Assembly (NCBI GenBank): GCA_964035775.1
Contig: OZ038312.1
Coordinates: 14,904,042 to 14,968,041 of the forward strand
Length of the DNA stretch: 64,000 nucleotides
Source of the DNA: Osedax frankpressi
Lineage: Eukaryota > Annelida > Polychaeta > Sabellida > Siboglinidae
Direction: 5' to 3'
This document shows positions 53,433-62,650 of the stretch, piece after piece. Within the stretch, counting starts at the first letter, position 1, and each line of letters begins with the position of its first letter. The position numbers were made by a program, and so were the translations under genes. The notes beneath the pieces were generated by a model. It saw only the letters and a list, made by a program, of their open reading frames with translations. It had not been told where the DNA came from and ran no database searches.

Positions 53433-56400
53433 CGATGGGATGTTGATATGAATGTGTAAACTCAGCAAACAATAGATTAGATCTGTTTTTTATTTTCTAA
53501 GAATTTTAGAGAACATATTACATAACAGAAACTGTCTACTCGTCATTCTCTGTCGGTCTATTGCAATACATTAGAGAAGGTAAGAGAAGGTGCATAGGAA
53601 AACATAATATTAAAACAATTTTAGTATCAATAGAAAATAATAACATATTGTTTGGTACACGATTCACAGCACAATAGGGGGGGGCGTGATTAACCTATAA
53701 ACACCCATAACCCACATCACAATGGCTATGAAATGTGGACACATTTGATGTCTGATGGCAAGGCAGGCGAGGATTAATTGAGGTCCGGCAATTATGGGCA
53801 GTCCTTGGGTCAAGTACCTGGAGGTCGGGGGTCATGAAATTAGTTGAGTCGAGGGTGAGATTAGGGGGAGAAGACGAGTTGAAAGTATGGAGATATGGAG
53901 ATAAGGGCTGGGAACAGAAGAGTTGAGAGTTAATGTCGGAGTGAAGTAAAAGTTGAGGTTATAAGGATGGGGTGAGGCTGGGGACTTGGGGAAAAGTTAA
54001 ATTAGAGGATGCGTGAGATGAATCAATAATCCTAAAATGCCGTAAACAAGAGCACTACATTAGTATTTATATTAGACACAACTCTCATCTCGCAGACGGA
54101 GTTACACTTTGGTTACGAAACGTACACGGGGTTGTCTTCCTAAACGAGGAGCCGCGGGAGTGGGTCAAGCTAACCAGTGGGTCAAGCTAACCAGTGGGTC
54201 AAGCTAACCAATGGGTCAAGCTAACCAATGGGTCAAGCTAACCAATGGGTCAAGCTAACCAGTTGGTCAAGCTAACCAGTGGGTCAAGCTAACCAGTGGG
54301 TCAAGCTAACCAATGGGTCAAGTTAACCAATGGGTCAAGCTAACCAGTGGGTCAAGCTAACCAGTGGATCAAGCTAACCAATGGGTCAAGCTAACCAGTT
54401 GGTCAAGCTAACCAGTGGGTCAAGCTAACCAATGGGTCAAGCTAACCAATGGGTCAAGCTAACCAGTTGGTCAAGCTAACCAGTGGGTCAAGCTAACCAG
54501 TGGGTCAAGCTAACCAATGGGTCAAGCTAACCAGTGGGTCAAGCTAACCAATGGGTCAAGCTAACAAGTGGGTCGAGCTAACCAGTTGGTCAAGCTAACC
54601 AGTTGGTCAAGCTAACCAATGGGTCAAGCTAACCAATGGGTCAAGCTAACCAATGGGTCAAGCTAACCAATGGGTCAAGCTAACTAATGGGTCAAGCTAA
54701 CCAATGGGTCAAGTTAACCAATGGGTCAAGCTAACCAGTGGGTCAAGCTAACCAGTGGATCAAGCTAACCAATGGGTCAAGCTAACCAGTTGGTCAAGCT
54801 AACCAGTGGGTCAAGCTAACCAATGGGTCAAGCTAACCAATGGGTCAAGCTAACCAGTTGGTCAAGCTAACCAGTGGGTCAAGCTAACCAGTGGGTCAAG
54901 CTAACCAATGGGTCAAGCTAACCAGTGGGTCAAGCTAACCAATGGGTCAAGCTAACAAGTGGGTCGAGCTAACCAGTTGGTCAAGCTAACCAGTTGGTCA
55001 AGCTAACCAATGGGTCAAGCTAACCAATGGGTCAAGCTAACCAATGGGTCAAGCTAACCAATGGGTCAAGCTAACTAATGGGTCAAGCTAACCAATGGGT
55101 CAAGCTAACCAGTTGGTCAAGCTAACCAGTGGGTCAAGCTAAACAGTGGGTCAAGCTAACCAGTGGGTCAAGCTAACCAGTGGGTCAAGCTAACCAGTGG
55201 GTCAAGCTAACCAATGGGTCGAGCTAACAAGTGGGTCAAGCTAACCAGTGGGTCAAGCTAACAAGTGGGTCAAGCTAACCAGTGCCACGAGTGGGTGCCG
55301 TAGTGGGAGGCAACGCCGCGAAACACGTTATGTCGGACAAAGTTCACATGAACATTGCTCCATGAGCCGTAGAAGGAGTGGTCTATCCAAGAGAAACACG
55401 CGAAACAGAAGAACCTTTGAAAACAAGATATTGCAATGTGAGAATAGTGAGATATAAGTGAGAATAGTGAGATATAAGTGAGAATAGTGAGATATAAGTG
55501 AGAATAGTGAGATATAAGTGAGAATAGTGAGATATAAGTGAGAATAGTGAGATATAAGTGAGAATAGTGAGATATAAGTGAGAATAGTGAGATATAAGTG
55601 AGAATAGTGAGATATAAGTGAGAATAGTGAGATATAAGTGAGAATAGTGAGATATAAGTTAGAATAGTAAGATATAAGTTAGAATAGTGAGATATAAGTT
55701 AGAATAGTGAGATATAAGTGAGAATAGTGAGATATAAGTTAGAATAGTGAGATATAAGTTAGAATAGTGAGATATAAGTGAGAATAGTGAGATATAAGTT
55801 AGAATAGTGAGATATAAGTGAGAATAGTGAGATATAAGTGAGAATAGTAAGATATAAGTTAGAATAGTGAGATATAAGTGAGAATAGTGAGATATAAGTT
55901 AGAATAGTGAGATATAAGTGAGAATAGTGAGATATAAGTGAGAATAGTGAGATATAAGTGAGAATAGTGAGATATAAGTTAGAATAGTAAGATATAAGTT
56001 AGAATAGTGAGATATAAGTTAGAATAGTGAGATATAAGTGAGAATAGTGAGATATAAGTTAGAATAGTGAGATATAAGTGAGAATAGTGAGATATAAGTG
56101 AGAATAGTAAGATATAAGTTAGAATAGTGAGATATAAGTGAGAATAGTGAGATATAAGTTAGAATAGTGAGATATAAGTGAGAATAGTGAGATATAAGTG
56201 AGAATAGTGAGATATAAGTGAGAATAGTGAGATATAAGTTAGAATAGTGAGATATAAGTTAGAATAGTGAGATATAAGTTAGAATAGTGAGATATAAGTG
56301 AGAATAGTGAGATATAAGTTAGAATAGTGAGATATAAGTGAGAATAGTGAGATATAAGTGAGAATAGTTAGCTATAAGTTAGAATAGTAAGATATAAGTT

Positions 56401-59400
56401 AGAATAGTGAGATATAAGTGAGAATAGTGAGATATAAGTTAGAATAGTGAGATATAAGTGAGAATAGTGAGATATAAGTGAGAATAGTTAGCTATAAGTG
56501 AGAATAGTGAGATATAAGTGAGAATAGTTAGCTATAAGTTAGAATAGTAAGATATAAGTTAGAATAGTGAGATATAAGTGAGAATAGTGAGATATAAGTT
56601 AGAATAGTGAGATATAAGTGAGAATAGTGAGATATAAGTGAGAATAGTGAGATATAAGTGAGAATAGTGAGTTATAAGTGAGAATAGTGAGATATAAGTG
56701 AGAATAGTGAGATATAAGTGAGAATAGTGAGATGTAAGTTAGAATAGTAAGATATAAGTTAGAATAGTGAGATATAAGTTAGAATAGTGAGATATAAGTG
56801 ATAATAGTGAGATATAAGTTAGAATAGTGAGATATAAGTGAGAATAGTGAGATATAAGTTAGAATAGTGAGATATAAGTGAGAATAGTGAGATATAAGTT
56901 AGAATAGTGAGATATAAGTGAGAATAGTGAGATATAAGTGAGAATAGTGAGTTATAAGTGAGAATAGTGAGATATAAGTGAGAATAGTGAGATATAAGTG
57001 AGAATAGTGAGATATAAGTGAGAATAGTGAGATATAAGTGAGAATAGTGAGATATAAGTGAGAATAGTGAGATATAAGTGAGAATAGTGAGATATAAGTT
57101 AGAATAGTGAGATATAAGTGAGAATAGTGAGATATAAGTGAGAATAGTGAGATATAAGTGAGAATAGTGAGATATAAGTGAGAATAGTGAGATATAAGTG
57201 AGAATAGTGAGATATAAGTGAGAATAGTGAGATATAAGTGAGAATAGTGAGATATAAGTGAGAATGGTGAGATATAAGTGAGAATAGTGAGATATAAGTG
57301 AGAATAGTGAGATATAAGTGAGAATAGTGAGTTATAAGTGAGATATAAGTGAGAATAGTGAGATATAAGTGAGAATAGTGAGATGTAAGTTAGAATAGTA
57401 AGATATAAATTAGAATAGTGAGATATAAGTGAGAATAGTGAGATATAAGTGAGAATAGTGAGTTATAAGTGAGATATAAGTGAGAATAGTGAGATATAAG
57501 TGAGAATAGTGAGATATAAGTGAGAATAGTGAGATATAAGTGAGAATAGTGAGATATAAGTGAGAATAGTGAGATATAAGTGAGAATAGTGAGATATAAG
57601 TGAGAATAGTGAGTTATAAGTGAGAATAGTGAGATATAAGTGATAATAGTGAGATATAAGTGAGAATAGTGAGATATAAGTGAGAATAGTGAGATATAAG
57701 TGAGAATAGTGAGTTATAAGTGAGATATAAGTGAGAATAGTGAGATATAAGTGAGAATAGTGAGATATTACTGAGAATATTGTATTATAAGTGGCAATAG
57801 TGAGATATAAGTGAGAATAGTGAGATATAAGTGAGAATAGTGAGATATAAGTGAGAATAGTTAGTTATAAGTGAGAATAGTTAGTTATAAGTGAGAATAG
57901 TGAGATATAAGTGAGAATAGTGAGATATTACTGAGAATAATGAGATATAAGTGAGAATAGTTAGTTATAAGTGAGAATAGTTAGTTATAAGTGAGAATAG
58001 TGAGATTTAAGTTAGAATAGTAAGATATAAGTTAGAATAGTGAGCTATAAGTGAGAATAGTGAGATATAAGTGAGAATAGTGAGCTATAAGTGAGAATAG
58101 TGAGATATTAATGAGAATATTGTATTATAAGTGAGAATAGTGAGATATAAGTGAGAATAGTGAGATATAAGTTAGAATAGTAAGATATAAGTTAGAATAG
58201 TGAGCTATAAGTGAGAATAGTGAGATATAAGTTTGAATAGTGAGCTATAAGTGAGAATAGTGAGATGTAAGTTAGAATAGTGAGCTATAAGTGAGAATAG
58301 TGAGATATAAGTGAGATATAAGTGAGAATAGTGAGATATAAGTTTGAATAGTGAGCTATAAGTTTGAATATTGTATTATAAATGAGAATAGTGAGATATA
58401 AATGAGAATAGTGAGATATAAGTGAGAATAGTGAGATATAAGTGAGAATAGTGAGATATAAGTGAGAATAGTGAGATATAAGTGAGAATAGTGAGATATA
58501 AGTGAGAATAAGTTAAAGTAGCATACCCAATGAATGTGTAAATTGACAGGGTGGTGAATATGTGACGACGTCGGCGATATAAGTGCCAAATCACCAGGGG
58601 GCACCACATGATTACAGCTGTCGGTCGAATCAGCACGCAAACGGCCACTATCAGCATATATTTCCACGTTGACCTGCTGTTGAGAATAGGGAAAGGTGAT
58701 TTTTATGTAATATTATTATAACAAAGATAAAAAATATAACAATAGCATTTATTTTAAAAGAATTATATTCTTTATAATGCTTGTAACATAATTTAAATTT
58801 CATATTAAAATATTGAATTTTTAAAATTCATTAATTTAAATTATATGATTAAAAGACTAAATTGACTTAGAATACAATGGTTAATGGTTAATGATAGATT
58901 TCCCATAATGAACATAAATATTGACCTTACGTGTTTAGAATAAATTACATAATAATTAACATGATCAGAATTAAATTATATTATCGAAATATATTATATT
59001 ATATTAGACTAGAAATTTTCCATTGGTAATGACCAATAAATTCCTTGAAACAATGTGTTATTTTCATGTTATTTAGATGGTACATTTTATATTATTATAT
59101 AGTATTATTTATATTTTCGAAACTTGCTAGATTATATCAAAATCACTAAAAGCATCATGCCCCCAACAACAATACTGTGTAGACCTTTGTTTGTGGGGCC
59201 AGGGATAGTAATAGAGGGCTATGGTAGTCAGCGAAGTCTCCACACTATTACTGAGTGTGCGGGTACTAGCATAGAACATGAACCAAGACGTCAACTGACA
59301 GAATAGAGTCCACCGAGCTATCTGAGAAGAGGAGTAGATCACGAATCATGAGGGAGGGAGGGAGGGAGGGAGGGAGGGAGAGAGAAAAATAGAGAGGGAA

Positions 59401-60931
59401 AGCTAGTTTCATTTTTATAATAAACGCACATATAAATTAAATAGTTATAATATATTTGTATATTTCCATATTTGGTGTGGTCAATCGGACTATACCTTGA
59501 GATTAGCAGACATTTTATAGGATAGTTTGTAGATGTAGAAGTCTCCGATGGCTGCCAAAACGGACTGCATGAGTCGTGGGACTATGATCTACATGGAGTT
59601 GTGTGCGTATTAAGGTACAGGGGAAGGTAGTGCAGGGAGGAAAGGTGGGGAGAGAGGAGGTGAGAGGGGGGCGGGATGGAATAAGGGAGACGGGAGGTCA
59701 CGGGGGTCAGACGAGTTACTCCTCTGGCAACGTTCACACCCTTTACGCGCAACTCGCCATACCTGAAACAACGGCCTTAGCGGCATTAGCTTCGCCTACA
59801 AACCAGAAGGCTCCTGTGGTCGAGGTGGAGGATCTCTAGGAGTTTGAAGACCGCGGCGAAACAAGAAGGGTAGAAGGCACTACGGATGCCGATAAGCCAT
59901 TCCCAGGTCAGGTAGCCGTATCTGTTACGTGTCGTAACGTAAATAAGTCGATGGGAGATGACTTAAAAAGCACTTCTTGGTTAATTAGACCCTTTGAAAA
60001 TGTAGAGGGTATAATTCATGTTCGGACCTTAAATACAATTGAAATACAATTAATTACATAAATACAATTGATTATATAAATAAAATTGATTATATAAATA
60101 CAATTAATTATATAAATACAATTAATTATATAAATACAATTAATTATATAACAATAAGAAATAAAAGATCCGTTTCAATGTAAAAAGTTTAAATTCTTTA
60201 GTAATAAGAATTTTGTATTTCTAGTAAAATTTGATGTCGAAGTAGAGAATTTTTGAATTATTTTAATAAAATTTATATAATTTTGAATTTGAAATTTTAC
60301 TTATTTGATTTATGTGCAACTAATGAAAAGTTAATACTGAAAACTCACGGAAAAAGTATTAATTTGATATATAAAACATGGTTATATGTCAGTAAATAGA
60401 AAGTCTATAATAACATGAGAATATATCATCAATAGAGCATCAAATGTATGTATGCATGTAGAACATAATGAATTATGAATTCAAAGTTAAAAATTCAAGA
60501 TTAATAATATTAACTTTGAAATATGATTTAGAAATATATTAGACTAGTATTTGCATACAAAAGAAACATTTCTTTTCAAATTCTATTATTACAATGAGTT
60601 CAATATCATTTACTAGATATAAAATGTCTATAACTCAATATACTTTAATGATATATTATAACAATATTTATAATATTCCATATATACTTTATATACTATT
60701 ATATGTAAATATTAAAATAAGATACCAATATTAATTATTATAACAAATCATCGACGTCTTTAGAGAATTGCCTTTATTATATAACAAAACAACAGTAGAA
60801 TGTCATAAGATAGATTTGTAAAGCACCGCTAACCCAAAAGCAATACGATGGCCGACTTCTAATGCCTGCCAATATTCGTCCGGAGCGAAACTGGTTTGCA
60901 GGAGGGTGGCGTTGATGGCTCGAAATGCCAT
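49160..60931 (-). CDS. PIGB: PIGB, GPI mannosyltransferase 3 (GT22 family), complete
   Basis: PIGB adds the third mannose to the GPI precursor in the ER lumen and is a multi-pass membrane protein. Exons in order: 60931-60834, 59921-59804, 59588-59496, 59321-59185, 58676-58527, 55414-55280, 53817-53695, 52826-52762, 51791-51599, 50359-50280, 49422-49160. Phases agree; 1455 nt give 484 residues (human 554). Motifs match remembered human PIGB in order: [16 protein letters not shown] (acidic luminal loop, DE at 18-19), [127 protein letters not shown] (465-474). The exon 8 donor is ambiguous: 52726 also works and adds 12 residues. No in-frame ATG lies upstream of 60931 before a stop. Most long introns are minisatellites. 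Confidence 0.95.
49423..50279 (-). other. PIGB intron 10
   Basis: 857 bp, AT-rich, with about three copies of a ~26-bp unit containing TTGACATATAGAATTATATA at 49965-50045. Nothing else noticed. Confidence 0.75.
50555..51493 (-). repeat. 19-bp minisatellite in PIGB intron 9
   Basis: About 49 units of GAGGAGATGTGGAGTTGGT (plus strand), with GAG/GAA/GAT variants and a few length changes near 50980 and 51465. It fills most of the 1.24-kb intron. The open frame across it is accidental. Confidence 0.96.
51497..51604 (-). repeat. junction-derived repeats at the PIGB exon 9 donor
   Basis: The exon 9/intron 9 junction reads TATGC|GTTAGTGACACC on the minus strand. Close copies follow inside the intron: TATGCGTTACAGACACG at about 51569-51553 and 51505-51489, and a TACGTATTAGTGACACC variant between them, each with CCCACAC. 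Tandem duplication has copied the donor site. Confidence 0.8.
51930..52070. repeat. degenerate GTTAGG/GTTTGGG-rich stretch in PIGB intron 8
   Basis: Irregular runs such as GGTTAGAGTATGG, GGTTAGTGTTAG and TTTGGGTTTGGGTTAT. It recalls degenerate TTAGGG-type sequence but has no fixed period. Confidence 0.5.
52129..52436 (-). repeat. ~62-bp tandem repeat in PIGB intron 8
   Basis: Four to five units containing GACAGAAGCAGGGTTAACTA, AAGGTCATACACAA and GTGTGGGGTTAGTACA, with internal deletions in the first and last. Confidence 0.92.
52838..53330 (-). repeat. 104-bp tandem repeat in PIGB intron 7
   Basis: Three near-identical 104-bp units beginning AGTGAGGATGTAGG at 52951, 53055 and 53159, flanked by degenerate G-rich relatives. 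A (TA)n tract follows at 53391-53427. Confidence 0.93.
54080..54162. other. GC-rich unassigned island in PIGB intron 6
   Basis: A short GC-rich stretch between the acceptor-side spacer and the 17-bp array. The plus strand has CTCGCAG followed by an open frame ([13 protein letters not shown]) that ends quickly; a second plus frame reads [22 protein letters not shown] is complete without it. It could be an alternative or foreign exon, or spacer. Confidence 0.3.
54163..55280 (-). repeat. 17-bp minisatellite made of the PIGB exon 6 donor site
   Basis: About 65 units of ACTGGTTAGCTTGACCC (minus strand). Exon 6 ends GGCACTG|GTTAGCTTGACCC, so the real junction is the first unit and each later unit repeats the donor GTTAGC with the last exon bases. 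Variants CAGT/CAAT/CAGTTG recur in the same order over several hundred bp (compare 54340-54700 with 54710-55070), showing a duplicated block of about 380 bp. Confidence 0.95.
55434..58509 (-). repeat. 20-bp minisatellite filling PIGB intron 5
   Basis: About 150 units of GAGAATAGTGAGATATAAGT (plus strand), varying at a few sites (GTT/GTG, GTGAG/GTAAG, GAGCTATAA). Repeated patterns of variants mark larger duplicated blocks, for example 55660-55860 and 55980-56110. The intron spans 58526-55415, so only about 20 bp at each end lie outside the array. Confidence 0.97.
59347..59391. repeat. (GGGA)n microsatellite in PIGB intron 3
   Basis: About nine GGGA units then GAGA, just upstream of the exon 4 acceptor; on the minus strand it supplies a long pyrimidine tract. 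Confidence 0.9.
60048..60150. repeat. 18-bp AT-rich tandem repeat in PIGB intron 1
   Basis: Five to six units of CAATTAATTATATAAATA with single-base variants, in the otherwise featureless 912-bp intron 59922-60833. Confidence 0.85.
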
Positions 60932-61240
60932 CAAAGACAGTAGAAATGAACGAGGCGTTGAGAGAATGGCGCGGAGCAGACGAGGGGCACAGGCAATTGT
61001 CTCCCGGGCTATGTAGCTGAACTCTTGGCGGACGGAGATGGTGATTGGGGTTACGGGGGCTGGGGGCTGGGGGCGGGGCCGGAGCGCATGAACTGCCGAG
61101 TGCGTCGACGAAGGGGGTAAACACGCGATGTACGAGCAAACGCCTCAAATAGGAAAGCAAATTGACCCACGAGAAGGAGTTTCCCCGCTTAGAAAGCCGG
61201 CTCCCATGTTATCGGGGTTCGCGAACTCCGTCCGCCCCGC
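60932..61240. promoter_or_regulatory. CpG-rich divergent promoter region between PIGB and an unidentified gene
   Basis: GC-rich, CpG-dense sequence between the PIGB start codon (minus) and the plus-strand exon near 61261, the expected site of a bidirectional promoter and 5' UTRs. A plus-strand frame with ATG at 61128 (MYEQTPQIGKQ, then PALTGRRKVFGSVG) crosses it, and a long antisense open frame runs the other way. No TATA box or named motif seen. Confidence 0.5.
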
Positions 61241-61260
61241 GCTAACCGGCCGGCGGAAAG

Positions 61261-61389
61261 TCTTTGGGTCGGTCGGGAGTGGAAGCGTACGACGACGTCG
61301 ACGCAGAAGAACGCACCCGCCTCCTGGGTCTACTGGACATCATCGACGAGAACCGAGTCATAGTGCTTGCGAGTTACTGCGAGGGAAAC
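61261..61389 (+). CDS. exon of an unrecognised plus-strand gene (partial)
   Basis: 43 codons in one frame with convincing coding character (VEAYDDVDAEERTRLLGLLD, then IIDENRVIVLASYCEGN) up to a donor AAC|GTTAGC at 61390. An in-frame stop at 61243 precedes it, with a possible acceptor GGAAAG at 61255-61260. The ATG frame from 61128 is out of phase by one base here, so either a short upstream exon, a sequencing indel or a different start joins them. Later exons must lie beyond the arrays, off the window. Product unknown. Confidence 0.4.
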
Positions 61390-62650
61390 GTTAGCGGGGG
61401 TGAGGGAAAGGTTAGCGGGGGTGAGGGAATGGTTAGCGGGGGTGAGGGAAAGGTTAGCGGGGGTGAGGGAAAGGGTCGCGGGGGTGAGGGAAAGGTTAGC
61501 GGGGGTGAGGGAAAGGTTAGCGGGGCTGAGGGAATGGTTAGCGGGGGTGAGGGAAAGGTTAGCGGGGGTGAGGGAAAGGGTCGCGGGGGTGAGGGAAAGG
61601 TTAGCGGGGGTGAGGGAAAAGTTAGCAGGGGTGAGGGAATGGTTAGCGGGGGTGAGGGAAAGGGTCGCGGGGGTGAGGGAAAGGTTAGCGGGGTGAGGGA
61701 AAGGTTAGCGGGGGTGAGTGAATGGTTAGCGGGGGTGAGGGAAAGGTTAGCGGGGGTGAGGGAAAGGGTCGCGGGGGTGAGGGAAAGGTTAGCGGGGGTG
61801 AGGGAAAGGTTAGCGGGGGTGAGGGAATGGTTAGCGGGGGTGAGGGAAAGGTTAGCGGGGGTGAGGGAAAGGGTCGCGGGGGTGAGGGAAAGGTTAGCGG
61901 GGGTGAGGGAAAAGTTAGCAGGGGTGAGGGAATGGTTAGCGGGGGTGAGGGAATGGTTAGCGGGGTGAGGGAAAGGTTAGCGGGGGTGAGGGAATGGTTA
62001 GCGGGGGTGAGGGAAAGGTTAGCGGGGGTGAGGGAAAGGGTCGCGGGGGTGAGGGAAAGGTTAGCGGGGGTGAGGGAAAGGTTAGCGGGGGTGAGGGAAT
62101 GGTTAGCGGGGGTGAGGGAAAGGTTAGCGGGGGTGAGGGAAAGGGTCGCGGGGGTGAGGGAAAGGTTAGCGGGGGTGAGGGAAAAGTTAGCAGGGGTGAG
62201 GGAATGGTTAGCGGGGGTGAGGGAATGGTTAGCGGGGTGAGGGAAAGGTTAGCGGGGGTGAGGGAATGGTTAGCGGGGGTGAGGGAAAGGTTAGCGGGGG
62301 TGAGGGAAAGGGTCGCGGGGGTGAGGGAAAGGTTAGCGGGGGTGAGGGAAAGGTTAGCGGGGGTGAGGGAATGGTTAGCGGGGGTGAGGGAAAGGTTAGC
62401 GGGGGTGAGGGAAAGGGTCGCGGGGGTGAGGGAAAGGTTAGCGGGGGTGAGGGAAAGGTTAGCGGGGGTGAGGGAATGGTTAGCGGGGGTGAGGGAAAGG
62501 TTAGCGGGGGTGAGGGAAAGGGTCGCGGGGGTGAGGGAAAGGTTAGCGGGGGTGAGGGAAAAGTTAGCAGGGGTGAGGGAATGGTTAGCGGGGGTGAGGG
62601 AATGGTTAGCGGGGTGAGGGAAAGGTTAGCGGGGGTGAGGGAAAGGTTAG
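61380..62650 (+). repeat. 21-bp minisatellite seeded by the exon donor, with 272-bp higher-order repeat
   Basis: The unit begins GTTAGCGGGGG and ends GAGGGAAAG (21 bp). The exon before it ends CGAGGGAAAC|GTTAGCGGGG, nearly the same text, so the array repeats the junction. Three unit types alternate (GTTAGC...AAAG, GTTAGC...AATG, GGTCGC...AAAG). The order repeats every 272 bp (12 units of 21 bp plus one of 20), e.g. starting at 61722, 61994 and 62266. The 20-bp units break the reading frame. Confidence 0.95.

Noticed and set aside
50555-58509. CRISPR-like arrays
   Set aside because: Units are contiguous without unique spacers and lie in introns of a eukaryotic gene.
60777-61160. 127-codon minus-strand frame at the PIGB 5' end
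   Set aside because: Wrong frame. PIGB homology ([12 protein letters not shown]) is in another frame of the same strand, with its donor at 60833.
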